From contig CBDUTJ010000012.1 in assembly GCA_965370415.1 (NCBI GenBank), positions 1 to 64,000 on the forward strand: 64,000 bases of DNA. The letters run 5' to 3'. Position numbers and translations under genes: made by a program. Under the pieces are notes generated by a model, which was given only the letters and a program-made list of their open reading frames with translations, ran no database searches and was not told the DNA's origin. Below are positions 17,101-25,296 of the stretch, one piece after another. The first letter of the stretch is position 1. Each line of letters starts with the position of its first letter. Origin of the DNA: JACNIV01 sp965370415. GTDB lineage: Bacteria; Cloacimonadota; Cloacimonadia; Cloacimonadales; TCS61.

Positions 17101-17511
17101 ATATTGCACATGCCGGCAGACATCCTGCCAAAAGGATGCCGATTCCGTGCCTTCAAGTATAAGGATGCCGGTAGATTGATCGTAATTTTCGGTTACTCCG
17201 GGAAAACCAGTAGAGAGTTCCAGGATGTCATCGCTAATAATGAAATTGTTTGTAAAGTAGATTTTCATGCCTTCTATGTCTTCTGTGAAGTTCGACAAAG
17301 TGATATTTGGCGCTACGATCACAGGTGGACCACCTATAGTATAGTTCACACTTCCTGAAGCAATGATCTCCGGTGCATCATCTCTAAATGTTCTGCTGGG
17401 TTCAGTTAATTCCTTGAGATAATCTGGCCTAGGATATGCGTAATCCACAGGTTCCGAAAGTAAAGTTTGGAAAATAAAAAATAACGTGATAAATAAAATT
17501 GTCTTTTTCAT
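11158..17511 (-). CDS. Giant secreted protein: cadherin-like, C-type lectin, 17 PKD-like repeats, sorting domain
   Basis: 2117 residues. A signal peptide (KKTILFITLFFIFQTLLS) is followed by a cadherin-like module (about residues 45-155) of the kind seen in giant surface proteins (YDQSTGILILEG, VQYRN). A C-type lectin-like domain follows (GHYYEFVSDYGIAWSDSKAN, WIGGSDAEEHDHWKW, WNYQEPNQ, GSWNDLP). Then come 17 tandem ~94-residue PKD/Ig-like repeats (INFFIDAYDPDGNPLEYSW), one more divergent PKD-type domain (GSESSDPDGDELNYHW), and the sorting domain ending KMILLK. It probably acts as a surface adhesin or carbohydrate-binding protein. GGAGGAG precedes the start and a terminator follows. No neighbours share its strand closely. 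Confidence 0.85.
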   Translation of the reverse strand: MKKTILFITLFFIFQTLLSEPVDYAYPRPDYLKELTEPSRTFRDDAPEIIASGSVNYTIGGPPVIVAPNITLSNFTEDIEGMKIYFTNNFIISDDILELSTGFPGVTENYDQSTGILILEGTESASFWQDVCRHVQYRNSSPSPTQEIRDVTFTILSAIFIPSTGHYYEFVSDYGIAWSDSKANADSASYYGLQGYLATITTPIENFFITTELGGVGWIGGSDAEEHDHWKWICGPEEGTEFWEGLYTGHPTIPGFPVNNMYTNWNYQEPNQYFGNSNPDMWEDYLHMIYNPSVGPVGSWNDLPDAGTTGNFTPYGYVVEYGGMPGDPELNLYGTVQVTVTDLQVTEILPNAGGDITINETESINFSIDAYDPGGNPLTYSWQVDSVEVSTTDSYVFTTDYSSAGLYEVTLHVSDGTVSELNYIWNITVIDIDQNIIVNNIQPAPGDVTINEAETINFFIDAYDPDGNPLEYSWKLDGTEVSTVSSYDFTTDYNSAGTYVVTLDVTDNFVSDNTLAYLWNVTVLDVDQPIVVSNIQPPPGNVTINEMETINFFIDAYDPDGNPLEYSWKLDGTEVSTVSSYDFTTDYNSAGTYVVTLDVTDNYGTDSTINYIWNVTVNDVDRPIVVTDIQPPPGSITINELETINFFIDAYDPDGNPLEYSWNLDGIEVSTTDSYDFTTDYNSAGTYVVTLDVTDNFVSDNTLSYLWNITVNDVDQPIVVNSILPAPGSYTINETESINFSIDAYDPDGNPLEYSWKLDGTEVSIISTYDYITDYNSAGEHIITLDVTDNFGTDNTLSYLWDVTVIDIDQNIIVNDIQPAPGDVTINEAETINFFIDAYDPDGNTLEYSWKLDGTEVSTTDSYDFTTDYNSAGTYVVTLDVTDNFGTDNTLFYLWDVTVLDVDQPIVVNNIQPTPGNVIINEMETINFLIDAYDPDGNPLEYSWEVDGVEVSTTDSYNFTTDYNSAGAYYVSLGVTDNYTDNIIYFGWNVTVLDVDQPIVVTELLPAPGSITIDELESISFSIDAYDPDGNPLEYSWKLEGVEVSTVDYYVYISDYNSAGLHIVELDVTDNFVADNTLTFQWDVTVNDVDQLIVVNNIQPVPGNVIINEMETINFFIDAYDPDGNPLEYSWKVDGTEVSTVSSYDFTTDYSSAGIYVVTLDVTDNFVSDNTLSYLWDVEVLDVDQPIIVNDIIPDPGNLIIIEGETINFSIDAYDPDGNPLEYNWELDGVVVSNTSAYDFITNMNSAGYYVLTLFVTDNYSDSILEFTWFITVLDSSANIVVTSIVPAPGLVTLYELDEINFVIDAYTMNGDDLFYNWELDGNEVSITNSYLFTTDYNSAGEYELTLEISDTLLVDTILNFTWDITVLESDQGIVVNEILPAPGNLTIDENDVINFSIDAYDPDGNPLEYSWKVDGEELSILSTFDFITDFTSAGEYLITLDVTDNFSDNSLYYEWNVTVDDVDQPIVVENIQPTPGEISFNEGETLSFFIDAYDPDGNDLEYSWKLDGTEVSTTSNYDFSTDYNSAGLYIVTLDVTDNFGTDNTLSYLWNVEVLDVDQTIVVDEIVPEPGNYVISEGDSISFYIDAYDPDGNPLEYNWELDGITVSTDDNYEFITNMNSAGTYDITLFVTDNYSDCILEFNWFITVLEGGINIVVNNINPAPGPVVINETEEIPFFIDAYTVNGVELVYSWILDGNVVSNTDSYLFTTDYTSAGEYVLTLQVSDTPPTDTTLNFTWEITVLDTDQPIVINELLPEPGFITIMELETIDFMIDAYDPDGNPLEYSWKLDEEEVSTENTYEFITNINSAGSYQVCLDVTDNFGADNTLHFEWSIIVNDINPNIIINEIEPLPGSVSCHETESINFMIDAINPNGEVYLSWQLDGVEVSTVSFYEFTTDYTSAGNYALALIVSSDPISRDYMQFDWEITVHNVNLAPTANAGADQYVYSGELVQLDGSESSDPDGDELNYHWIAPAEIVLSDTTIVNPTFTAPNVIGEVPFTIILIVDDGDLTSEPDEVVITVNGNVNTDETITPLATTLQGNYPNPFNPTTTIRFDVQENETAILTIFNIKGQIVEQKMFSAGVHDHEWNVADIGSGVYFYSLKSQTYSRVQKMILLK
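11715..16480 (-). repeat. Tandem array of 17 ~282-bp repeats inside the PKD gene
   Basis: Each unit encodes about 94 residues from (I)IVVxxIxPxPG to NVTVxDVDQP. Several neighbouring units are nearly identical in protein sequence (for example the second and third from the N terminus). Two divergent types alternate in the C-terminal half: DPDGNPLEYSW units, and units with DAYTxNGxxLxYxW. Copy number could change by recombination. Confidence 0.9.
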
Positions 17512-17736
17512 TTCTCCTCCTTATTTTTTGCAATTTGAAGTATCTAACTGCAATTGTTGTGCCATATCATTTCAGGCGGGGAAAACAGCTTCATCCACTA
17601 AACATAACTAATTGTTATTCAAGGAATTCCGTTCAATTTCCGGACTATTTGTTTTTAAAAAACAAGCTAAATAAATGTGCCCTATTCGGTGCTTTGTGGC
17701 ACTTATGACCCTGACAAATCTGTCGCTATTATTTTA

Positions 17737-19092
17737 TTAAAACTTTTCTTTTAGCTTTCTGTGAAGTGTTCTTACATTAATTCCGAGTTTTTTAGCAGCT
17801 TTGGTTTTATTACCTTTTGATTCTTTGATAGCTTTGGTTATTGTATATCTTTCCAATTTTCGGATCATTTCATCCAGCGAGCCTGGCTCTTCTGTAATTT
17901 CGATGAGTTCTACGTTTCTTGATTTTTTTTCGGTATAAATTGACAACTTATCAACTGTCATGTATTCTTCATCTGTAATCAAGACTGCACGTTTAATTAC
18001 ATGTTTCATCTCTCGTATATTTCCAGGCCAGCTATGATTTAGCAAGAGCAGCATACTTTCTGCTGTAAAACCTTTAATTTTCTTTTTAAGTTCCTTTTTA
18101 GTTTCATTCAGGAATTCTTTGGCCAGAATAGGAATGTCTTCTTTTCTTTCGGATAATTTAGGAAGAACTATTTGGAATTCATTCAACCGATGAAATAAGT
18201 CATTACGAAAATTACCCTTGTTAACTTCCTCTTCCAGATCCAGGTTAGAGGTAGCAATAATACGTACATCAACAGGTACCGGTACTTTCCCTCCAATTGG
18301 ATTGATATGTTTTTCTTCTAATACCCTTAATAATTTTGCTTGTCCCAGGATGGGTAAATTTGTAATTTCATCCAGTAGAAGTGTGCCGCCATCAGCTTCT
18401 ACAAATTTGCCGATTTTACTGGCAAATGCACCTGTGAAGGCACCTTTTTCATAACCAAACATTTCACTTTCTATAAGAGTATCTGGAATTGCACCGCAAT
18501 CTATCGCAATAAAAGGTTTATTTTTACGCAGGCTTTTTTTATGAATCTTTCTGGCAATAACCTCTTTACCTGTTCCACTTTTACCTTGTATTATAACGCT
18601 CATGTTGGTTGGTGCAATAAGTTCCACCTGTTGTAATATCTGTAAAATTACGGGACTGTTTCCCATGATCATTTCCTTTTTATCCTGAAGATTCAATCTT
18701 TTTCGTAAGGTTTTCACTTCCCAGGTCAATTTTCGTTTTTCAAGAGATTTTTCAATAATTATTAATAATTCCTCAGTATCAAACGGCTTTTTCAAATAAT
18801 CGTATGCCCCCAGTTTTATAGATGTAACAACATTTCTTACTCCACTTAAGCCGGAAATCATTATTACTATGATATTTTCATCTATCTCTTTTAGTTGTTT
18901 AAGAATCGATATTCCATCCAAACCGGGAAGCGCAATATCCAATAAGACAATATCGGGTTTACACTGATTAAATTTATTTATAACCTCATTTCCATCTGAA
19001 ACAAGGTATGTTTTATATTTATTATCTTTAAGAAGGTTGGAGATGAGTCGTTGCGTTTCTTTATTATCTTCTACAATTAGAACCGATCGCAT
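17737..19092 (-). CDS. Sigma-54-dependent response regulator (NtrC family)
   Basis: 451 residues in three parts. The receiver domain (1-120) has acidic pocket ED (8-9), phospho-acceptor D52 in LLDIALPG and K101. The AAA+ sigma-54 activator domain (about 142-370) has Walker A GKSGTGKE, the sigma-54 contact loop GAFTGA (217-222), Walker B GGTLLLDE and WPGNIREM. The C-terminal Fis-type helix-turn-helix ends KAAKKLGINVRTLHRKLKEK. It activates sigma-54 promoters when phosphorylated. No histidine kinase is next to it, so its signal is unknown. The Lys after the first Gly of Walker A (more often Glu) is a small oddity. Confidence 0.95.
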   Translation of the reverse strand: MRSVLIVEDNKETQRLISNLLKDNKYKTYLVSDGNEVINKFNQCKPDIVLLDIALPGLDGISILKQLKEIDENIIVIMISGLSGVRNVVTSIKLGAYDYLKKPFDTEELLIIIEKSLEKRKLTWEVKTLRKRLNLQDKKEMIMGNSPVILQILQQVELIAPTNMSVIIQGKSGTGKEVIARKIHKKSLRKNKPFIAIDCGAIPDTLIESEMFGYEKGAFTGAFASKIGKFVEADGGTLLLDEITNLPILGQAKLLRVLEEKHINPIGGKVPVPVDVRIIATSNLDLEEEVNKGNFRNDLFHRLNEFQIVLPKLSERKEDIPILAKEFLNETKKELKKKIKGFTAESMLLLLNHSWPGNIREMKHVIKRAVLITDEEYMTVDKLSIYTEKKSRNVELIEITEEPGSLDEMIRKLERYTITKAIKESKGNKTKAAKKLGINVRTLHRKLKEKF

Positions 19093-19182
19093 ACCGACTC
19101 CTTCTCACTGTTTTTAGTATCTAATAAAAGCAAATGGAAAATCACTCTATTCAATAAAGATGTCAATGATAAAAAAAATCAC

Positions 19183-19220
19183 AAAAAAAAGACGGTACCC
19201 AGCAATATGAGAACCGTCTT
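19183..19220 (-). terminator. Terminator of the papain-like protease gene
   Basis: AAGACGGT and ACCGTCTT pair across a 16-nt loop. Read on the minus strand it follows the stop of 19242-21389 and is followed by a long U tract. Confidence 0.8.
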
Positions 19221-19241
19221 ATTATGTAAATTAATTACAAG

Positions 19242-21389
19242 TTATTTAAGTAATATCATCTTCTTAGTAGAAGTATATCTGCCACTGTTTCCTTCCGACA
19301 CCATTTTATAGAAATAAATACCGCTGGGAACAATGTTACCAGTTTTATCTATTCCGTTCCAAATGATATTATAAGATCCGGCATCATTTTTCCCGTCAAT
19401 AAGAGTTCTGATCTTTTCGCCTTTCACATTGAAAATAGTTATGCCTACATTGGCTGGTTCTTTCAGGTTAAAGCTTATCGTTGTTTCGGGGTTGAACGGA
19501 TTTGGAAAGTTACCCGTTAATTCTGTTCTTACAGGAAGCAGATCATTTTCAGCATCGGTATGTTGAATTGTTGCCGTATTTGATGGTTCGGATTCATAAT
19601 CTCCACTGTAAATTGCTGTAACATAATATTCATAATATCCACTTGGTACGTTCACATCCACATGGAAGACTGCTGTTGTGGTTGTTAATAATTCATCATT
19701 TTTATAGATACAATAATGCATAAATTCCCGGCGTGGAGCATCCCACATGAGAACAATATTGTATCCCTGGCTTTCTGCAGATAGATTTGCAGGAGGGTAA
19801 AGTATTATTTCTGCACTTACTGTATCGGAAGGGTCAGATTCTCCCTCGTCATAAACTGCTATCACATAATATGAATACTCTCCGGCATCGAGAGCCTCAT
19901 CAACATAACATGTAGTCGGGAAAGGAATATTACTAACTTCAGCGATAAGTTCACCATCACGATAAACTTTATAACTCAAAAGTTCCCTGTCTCCCGAACT
20001 CCAGGTGAGTGATACACTGTTTATATCGATAACTTCGGCCTGCAGGTTTTGAGGTGGATTAACTCCTGTTGAACCATCTACCGATAGAGCTTTTATGCAG
20101 AAATTACCTGTATTCTGAAAACCGGAAGGATCATTATAATCGTAGAAATCGAGCCAGTCTGTTCCACTTTTGTAATAACTTTCTTCGGGATTGGCAGAAG
20201 ATTCAACAATAGTACGATAACTGGCTCCCAGTAATACTGGAATGTCAGAAGTTCTATCGTAAGGATGACCTCCATCGGAAAGAGATAAATAAACATAAAA
20301 GTCATCTCCCTCTGCCAACGATACACTTGTGGTCAAATCTACGGTATGAAGTCCGGCATGCTCATAATCACCGGAAATCATAGAAAGTTCGTTTGTAAGA
20401 TCAGTTCCGTCAAAATTATCGTATATTTTTATTATGTAGTCTACGTTATCAACAGCAGTGAAGAAATTCACAGCCTCGATAACCTGGGTTCCGGTAGCTT
20501 CAAAAGCATTGAAAGCTTCTGTAGCTATTGCCAATGTGTCGCGCCATCCATGATAGTCGTGATAATAAACATTGTCGTATGCCATTGGTTCTACGTCTTG
20601 GAAGGAGATTGCGCCCATTTCAATATTACGGCAGGAATGTTTATCGTAATAGGAAATCCAGAAATAACCGCTTAAACCCCAACCTGAACCCCAGCTATTT
20701 CTTGCTATCCAGGCTCCGGGTAATGGTGCTTGCGTTGCATGATCATCATCCCAGCCTATAATTGATACTGCGTGGTTTGGGTCATCCGGATTGGTCGGCG
20801 GTTGATAATGATTGTAATTCGAAATAAATGAACCACTATAACATATACAAGTTCCCAAAATTCCGTTATATATTATCGTTTGCTTAATCACATCTATATT
20901 TGAAAGATCATCTTCCAGTTTAAACCATTCCACATCTCTTGGATAAAAATAGTGGTAACTCGGTAGCCACCTATCGGGAGGTGAGGTAATATTGGTGTAG
21001 GGTGCATCTATTTCGCGAACTGCGCCCTCTCCGCGGGAGAGGTAAGCAGTAGTTACCCTGTAATCTCCACCCTGGTGAACTACCAAACCACCGCCTGTGG
21101 GCGGATCAGTATCATCATTATTGTGCTGATTAAATCCGTTCCACCAGTCCAGGTGTGCTTCCGCAAGATTAGGTTCACCTGTTTCTCCGGCAGCAGTCCA
21201 GGCACCGGTGATCATCATGTTTCCTTCCATAGAAGCATAGGCACCAAAAGTCCAGCATGTGCCATAGGAACCTTGATCCCTAACAGCGGGAACATAATTC
21301 TCACCATTCACGTTACGCAAATCATATGTGTCTGCCATGAGAAGTAATGACGTGATTAATAATAAAACAACAAATAAATTTTTCAACAT
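19242..21389 (-). CDS. Secreted papain-family (C1A) cysteine protease with FN3-like and sorting domains
   Basis: It starts at ATG 21389 (MLKNLFVV), since the upstream in-frame ATG lies inside the TGGAGGAT ribosome binding site. The 715-residue product has a signal peptide and then a C1A protease domain with no visible propeptide. Gln39 and Cys45 lie in DQGSYGTCWTFG, His206 in NHAVSIIGWDDD and Asn231 in ARNSWGSGWG, so the catalytic set is complete. A ~200-residue domain follows (PMAYDNVYYHDYHGWRDT, DGGHPYDRTSDIPVLLGASY). Two fibronectin-III-like domains follow (about 447-625), then the sorting domain ending KKMILLK. It is probably secreted or surface-attached for protein degradation. A paralogue lies at 62276-64000. 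Confidence 0.92.
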   Translation of the reverse strand: MLKNLFVVLLLITSLLLMADTYDLRNVNGENYVPAVRDQGSYGTCWTFGAYASMEGNMMITGAWTAAGETGEPNLAEAHLDWWNGFNQHNNDDTDPPTGGGLVVHQGGDYRVTTAYLSRGEGAVREIDAPYTNITSPPDRWLPSYHYFYPRDVEWFKLEDDLSNIDVIKQTIIYNGILGTCICYSGSFISNYNHYQPPTNPDDPNHAVSIIGWDDDHATQAPLPGAWIARNSWGSGWGLSGYFWISYYDKHSCRNIEMGAISFQDVEPMAYDNVYYHDYHGWRDTLAIATEAFNAFEATGTQVIEAVNFFTAVDNVDYIIKIYDNFDGTDLTNELSMISGDYEHAGLHTVDLTTSVSLAEGDDFYVYLSLSDGGHPYDRTSDIPVLLGASYRTIVESSANPEESYYKSGTDWLDFYDYNDPSGFQNTGNFCIKALSVDGSTGVNPPQNLQAEVIDINSVSLTWSSGDRELLSYKVYRDGELIAEVSNIPFPTTCYVDEALDAGEYSYYVIAVYDEGESDPSDTVSAEIILYPPANLSAESQGYNIVLMWDAPRREFMHYCIYKNDELLTTTTAVFHVDVNVPSGYYEYYVTAIYSGDYESEPSNTATIQHTDAENDLLPVRTELTGNFPNPFNPETTISFNLKEPANVGITIFNVKGEKIRTLIDGKNDAGSYNIIWNGIDKTGNIVPSGIYFYKMVSEGNSGRYTSTKKMILLK

Positions 21390-21498
21390 TTTATCCTCCA
21401 TATTTTTATTAACACTTTATAATATGCAATAAACATTCCAAGAAAATCATCTGAAAGATAAAATTGGATGAGTACAAAAATTGTCAAAAAAAATAAAA

Positions 21499-21523
21499 AA
21501 GGGAAACCGAGATGGCTTCCCTT
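21499..21523 (-). terminator. Terminator of the TonB-dependent receptor gene
   Basis: AAGGGAA-a-CC pairs with GG-c-TTCCCTT around GAGAT. On the minus strand it follows the receptor's stop codon and runs into a T-rich tract. Confidence 0.8.
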
Positions 21524-21544
21524 ATAATTAACTCTGATGCACTT

Positions 21545-24277
21545 TTAGAAAGTTAAGGAAATTCCTGCATTGAATGTTCTTGGTAAACCAAAGTAAACTT
21601 CTGCAGAACTACCAGAATGAGGATAATGTGGAGGTGAACCCCAATCAGCCCAGGCATTATATGCACTATTATCGGTTGCATCTTGAACATATATTTCATC
21701 CAACAAATTGAATATATGAGCAAAAGCTTCCATTTCAATTCCTTTAACAATTGTAGGAAGTTCATAAGCTACATGAAGATCTATAACACCATATGCCGGG
21801 ATTTCCCAACTTTCATCTGCGTCATCTGGATCTTGACGGCTGAATGGATCAAATCTTGCATAGAAATCAGTGAAGTATTTGTAGGATACGTTAGCTTTCA
21901 AACCCTCGACAGGAAATAATGTTGTGCCAAAAGCAAGTTGTGTTTGGGGAGCATCACCAACTTTCAGGTCTTTAACATAAATATCAAGAGTATCTTCGTC
22001 ACCAGGAGCACCTTCATATCTAACATCTAATAAATCGTTTAAGTATTTCCAATCACCTTTGGAGAATGATACATCAAATTTAACCAATGAAATTGGTTGT
22101 GAATGAACTTCAAATTCAACACCCATATGTCTGGAATCAATACCGCTTATAAAGATCTTTATTTCATCATCCGGAGTATCCACTGTAAAGCTTTTTGATT
22201 GATCATCCCAATTCGTGAAGTAGAAACCACCCTTAATGTTCAGCAATCCGTCTATTCCAACAAAATTAAATCCAGTTTCAATAGAAGTAAACTTTTCATT
22301 TTTTGGATCTTCAACTAATTCTCCGGTCCAGTCATTAATTACTTCATCAAAGATGGGGCATTTATTTACATAGCCAGCATTTCCATAGATTCCAAAATCA
22401 TCAGTTAAGCGATAACTTGCACCACCTTTAGCCTGGTAGCCATAAACCGGATCTGTTTCTGTAAACAATTCACCACTATCAACATCAGGAGTTCCATCAG
22501 CCAGTGTGTCTGCAGTTACAAAGTGGTCAGTATATTCATATTTAACTGCGGAAAGTCCACCCATAACTGTAGCGGTTAGTTTTTCTCTTGAATATTCACC
22601 TTGAACATAACCACCAAACCAACCTACTTTATTGGTATTATTATAGTCAATTTTGCCGCCGAGACCCTTTTCGTAATCTTCTGCAGTATCAAAATCACTA
22701 CCGTCAAAGTAATAATAATCGCCACCTAAAAGGTCTCGTACTTCTCTGAAGTGGTCAATTTCCGCCATTCTCCAATCAATTCCAAATGATGATTTAAACG
22801 TTTCGGAAACTTGATAGTATGCTTTGGAAATTAATCCGATGCCCCATTGAGTATTTACACTATTACGAAGAATACCGGATGATCCTGTACTTAATGTATC
22901 ATTTTCTGCAATTGTTGAATTCCAGTCAATAACTCTTGAAGGACCGGAATAATCCCAATTCATACTGCCAAAATAACCAGTTCCGCCACCTTTTCCTCCT
23001 AAAAAGTAAACAATGGAATAAACGTCTAATTGTTCGTTTAATTTTGTAAACCAGTTTAAATTTATTTGCGGTTTATGATAGTAATTTTCACTTTCGTTGA
23101 GGAAATTCATAGAGTATCTATTGTGTATTTCACCATCCCACCACTGCTTTCCTTTATAATCAGAGACAATATTCCAGTTTTCATTGTAGTATATTCCATC
23201 TTTAGATTCAGGAAAATCAGAAAAATAGTCATCAAGCTCAGCATCGGGCACACCCGAATTGTCTTCGGCATATTCATGACTAAATGCTGCCATATTCTGC
23301 GCATACCGCATCTGACCATGTCTTTGAGGGGCACCAGCAGCATATAATTCAAGACGATTTTTTTCGTTGATATTATAGCTTGCAGCAAGATAATATGACC
23401 AGGCATCGGTCCATGTTGCATCAATTACGCCGTCACCGGTTTTACGAGTAACATTAAAACTGAAGGCATATTTGTCATTAACTAAACCAGAATTTGCTAC
23501 AAGAGTGTTCTTTTTAAAACCTCCAGAGCCATATTCTTGTTTAAAGAAAACACCCTTTTTCATTGTGGTTGGGTCGGTTATCATATTCATCGTTCCGCCA
23601 ATAGATGGAACAGCAAGGTTAATTGCACTCAATCCTCTTTGAACCTGGATAGAGGATGTGGCGTCACCAAGACCATCCCAATTTGACCAATAAACCCAAC
23701 CATTTTCCATATCATTGACAGGAACACCATTGATCATTACAGCAACATTTCTTTGATCAAATCCACGAATATTTAAACGAGCATCACCTGCACCACCACC
23801 TTGACCGGTGGAATAAACACTTGGAGTATTTGTTAGAACAAGTGGAATATCACGTGAACCGAGGGACGAAGTGATTTGCTCTTTATCGACATCTGTGAAC
23901 GCGATAGGAGTTTCAATTTTTGCACGATCTGAAACAACATTTATACCCTCAATACTAATTGTTTCAACAACTAAAGCAAATTTTACAACAGATGTTTCAC
24001 CTTCATTAACTTCTACTTCTTTAGTTTGCTTTCCATAACCCATAAAGCTAACAGTAACAGCTTGCATTCCAACAGGGATATCTTTTAAAATAAAGCTGCC
24101 GTTTTTCCTGGTGTAAGTCCCTGTTTGGGCATCACCCACATAGACTGCTGCATTTGCCAAAGGGTCTCCCGTCTTTTCGATAGTAACCTGCCCAGCAACT
24201 GATCCTGTTTGTGCAAATAATGTTGCTGGTAGAATTAATAAAATCGACAAAACTACAACTAAACCGAGTTTTTTCAT
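21545..24277 (-). CDS. TonB-dependent outer-membrane receptor (SusC/RagA-like)
   Basis: ATG 24277 is chosen because AAGGAGG directly abuts the earlier in-frame ATG at 24283. The 910-residue product has a signal peptide (to about residue 23). A carboxypeptidase-regulatory-like domain follows (GSVAGQVTIEKTGDPLANAA, SFMGYGKQTKEV). The plug domain (LNIRGFDQRNVAVMINGVPV, NDMENGWVYW) leads into a 22-strand-type barrel that ends in the terminal Phe of NAGISLTF. It imports a ligand across the outer membrane using TonB energy. The substrate is unknown and no SusD partner is adjacent. It stands alone with its own terminator, and I saw no riboswitch upstream. Confidence 0.93.
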   Translation of the reverse strand: MKKLGLVVVLSILLILPATLFAQTGSVAGQVTIEKTGDPLANAAVYVGDAQTGTYTRKNGSFILKDIPVGMQAVTVSFMGYGKQTKEVEVNEGETSVVKFALVVETISIEGINVVSDRAKIETPIAFTDVDKEQITSSLGSRDIPLVLTNTPSVYSTGQGGGAGDARLNIRGFDQRNVAVMINGVPVNDMENGWVYWSNWDGLGDATSSIQVQRGLSAINLAVPSIGGTMNMITDPTTMKKGVFFKQEYGSGGFKKNTLVANSGLVNDKYAFSFNVTRKTGDGVIDATWTDAWSYYLAASYNINEKNRLELYAAGAPQRHGQMRYAQNMAAFSHEYAEDNSGVPDAELDDYFSDFPESKDGIYYNENWNIVSDYKGKQWWDGEIHNRYSMNFLNESENYYHKPQINLNWFTKLNEQLDVYSIVYFLGGKGGGTGYFGSMNWDYSGPSRVIDWNSTIAENDTLSTGSSGILRNSVNTQWGIGLISKAYYQVSETFKSSFGIDWRMAEIDHFREVRDLLGGDYYYFDGSDFDTAEDYEKGLGGKIDYNNTNKVGWFGGYVQGEYSREKLTATVMGGLSAVKYEYTDHFVTADTLADGTPDVDSGELFTETDPVYGYQAKGGASYRLTDDFGIYGNAGYVNKCPIFDEVINDWTGELVEDPKNEKFTSIETGFNFVGIDGLLNIKGGFYFTNWDDQSKSFTVDTPDDEIKIFISGIDSRHMGVEFEVHSQPISLVKFDVSFSKGDWKYLNDLLDVRYEGAPGDEDTLDIYVKDLKVGDAPQTQLAFGTTLFPVEGLKANVSYKYFTDFYARFDPFSRQDPDDADESWEIPAYGVIDLHVAYELPTIVKGIEMEAFAHIFNLLDEIYVQDATDNSAYNAWADWGSPPHYPHSGSSAEVYFGLPRTFNAGISLTF

Positions 24278-24503
24278 ACTCATCCTCCTTTTTTATTGTT
24301 AAAATCTAAAAAAACTAAACGGAATTTGTTATTATTGCCTTTCATTGTCAAGATTAAAATCAATTTATTAGTATTTTATAAGAGAAGATAATAATTTAGC
24401 TTTTTATGTAATTAGATAATTTAATGTTTTTTAGTATTATATTTCTAAAATTTATATTTTATTATGTAACTTATGAAAACATAATCTGTTTTGAATTAGA
24501 ATC

Positions 24504-25283
24504 TTAATAGCTTTTCAAGTGTTCCAGTCGTTTTTTTTCTTTTTCTTCTTCAGGAATTCTTCTGGTACCGCCATAAAGACTTTTTTCCCATTCGCCGTAC
24601 ATGGAATTTGGTAAAATTATAAACCGTTTTCCGAACTCTGCTTTCAAGCTGTCTGCCCAGTTAAAACGTTCTTCAATGTTTTTCTTTCTGAAGACATCAT
24701 CAAAATCTATCAGGTTATCTCCAATTAGTAATACAATCTGATAATTCTCAGCAACTTTTCTGCGACGAATTCCTTTATCGGAAGATTTATCTCTGAGCAG
24801 TATATGTTCTTCATCAGCTTGCGGAAATTCAAGTTCCTGTAAATTTTTGAGTGTTCCATCCATATGCCGTAAAGAGCGGTTTGAAATATAAAATATCTCT
24901 ACACCATTTTCATGGGCATATTGCAGAAATTCCAGTGCTCCCGGAACAGGTTCACCGATGGACAGATTTACCCAATTATCAAAATCCTGATTACTTCCAA
25001 TTCCATATTTAATTATTTTCCCCTCGTAAAGTGAATTATCCAGAACGGTTTCATCAATATCAACAATGACCGCTCTTTTTTTTTCATAAGATCTTTTCAA
25101 TTCTTCTTCCAGGCGAAGCTTGGCAATATTGTACGCTTGGTAGGCAAGAGCTCTGTATTCTGCTGAGGTTTGATGCCAGAGTGTAGCCATAAGCAGCGCT
25201 CTGTGGGTGGGCTGAATTTCTCCACAAAGCTGAGCAAACCATACTACCAGAAAAATTAAAACAACCACAATTATTCTTTTCAT
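24504..25283 (-). CDS. HAD-family acid phosphatase (5'-nucleotidase e(P4)-like)
   Basis: 259 residues from ATG 25283, which has GGAG upstream; the longer frame lacks a site. An N-terminal hydrophobic signal (KRIIVVVLIFLVVWF) is followed by a class B/e(P4)-type HAD phosphatase. The nucleophile motif is VDIDETVLDN, motif II YISNR, and the acidic motif LLIGDNLIDFDD. Family members release phosphate from nucleotides in the periplasm. The lipobox is not canonical (AQLC), so lipid attachment is unsure. It is the last gene of a cupin-kinase-phosphatase operon, 13 nt after the kinase, which fits nucleoside salvage (inference). Confidence 0.85.
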   Translation of the reverse strand: MKRIIVVVLIFLVVWFAQLCGEIQPTHRALLMATLWHQTSAEYRALAYQAYNIAKLRLEEELKRSYEKKRAVIVDIDETVLDNSLYEGKIIKYGIGSNQDFDNWVNLSIGEPVPGALEFLQYAHENGVEIFYISNRSLRHMDGTLKNLQELEFPQADEEHILLRDKSSDKGIRRRKVAENYQIVLLIGDNLIDFDDVFRKKNIEERFNWADSLKAEFGKRFIILPNSMYGEWEKSLYGGTRRIPEEEKEKKRLEHLKSY

Positions 25284-25296
25284 TATATTCTCCAAA

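Noticed and set aside
16363..17358. Long open frames on the plus strand opposite the giant PKD gene
   Set aside because: They are antisense shadows of a strongly supported coding region with clear domains.
17678..17702. Terminator or sigma-54 promoter between the PKD gene and the NtrC-type regulator
   Set aside because: GTGCC/GGCAC gives only a 5-bp stem without a U tract, and TGGCAC lacks a TTGC at the right spacing.
24278..24503. Cobalamin riboswitch upstream of the TonB-dependent receptor
   Set aside because: The gap is A/T-rich and I could not find a B12-box-like core or the expected stems.
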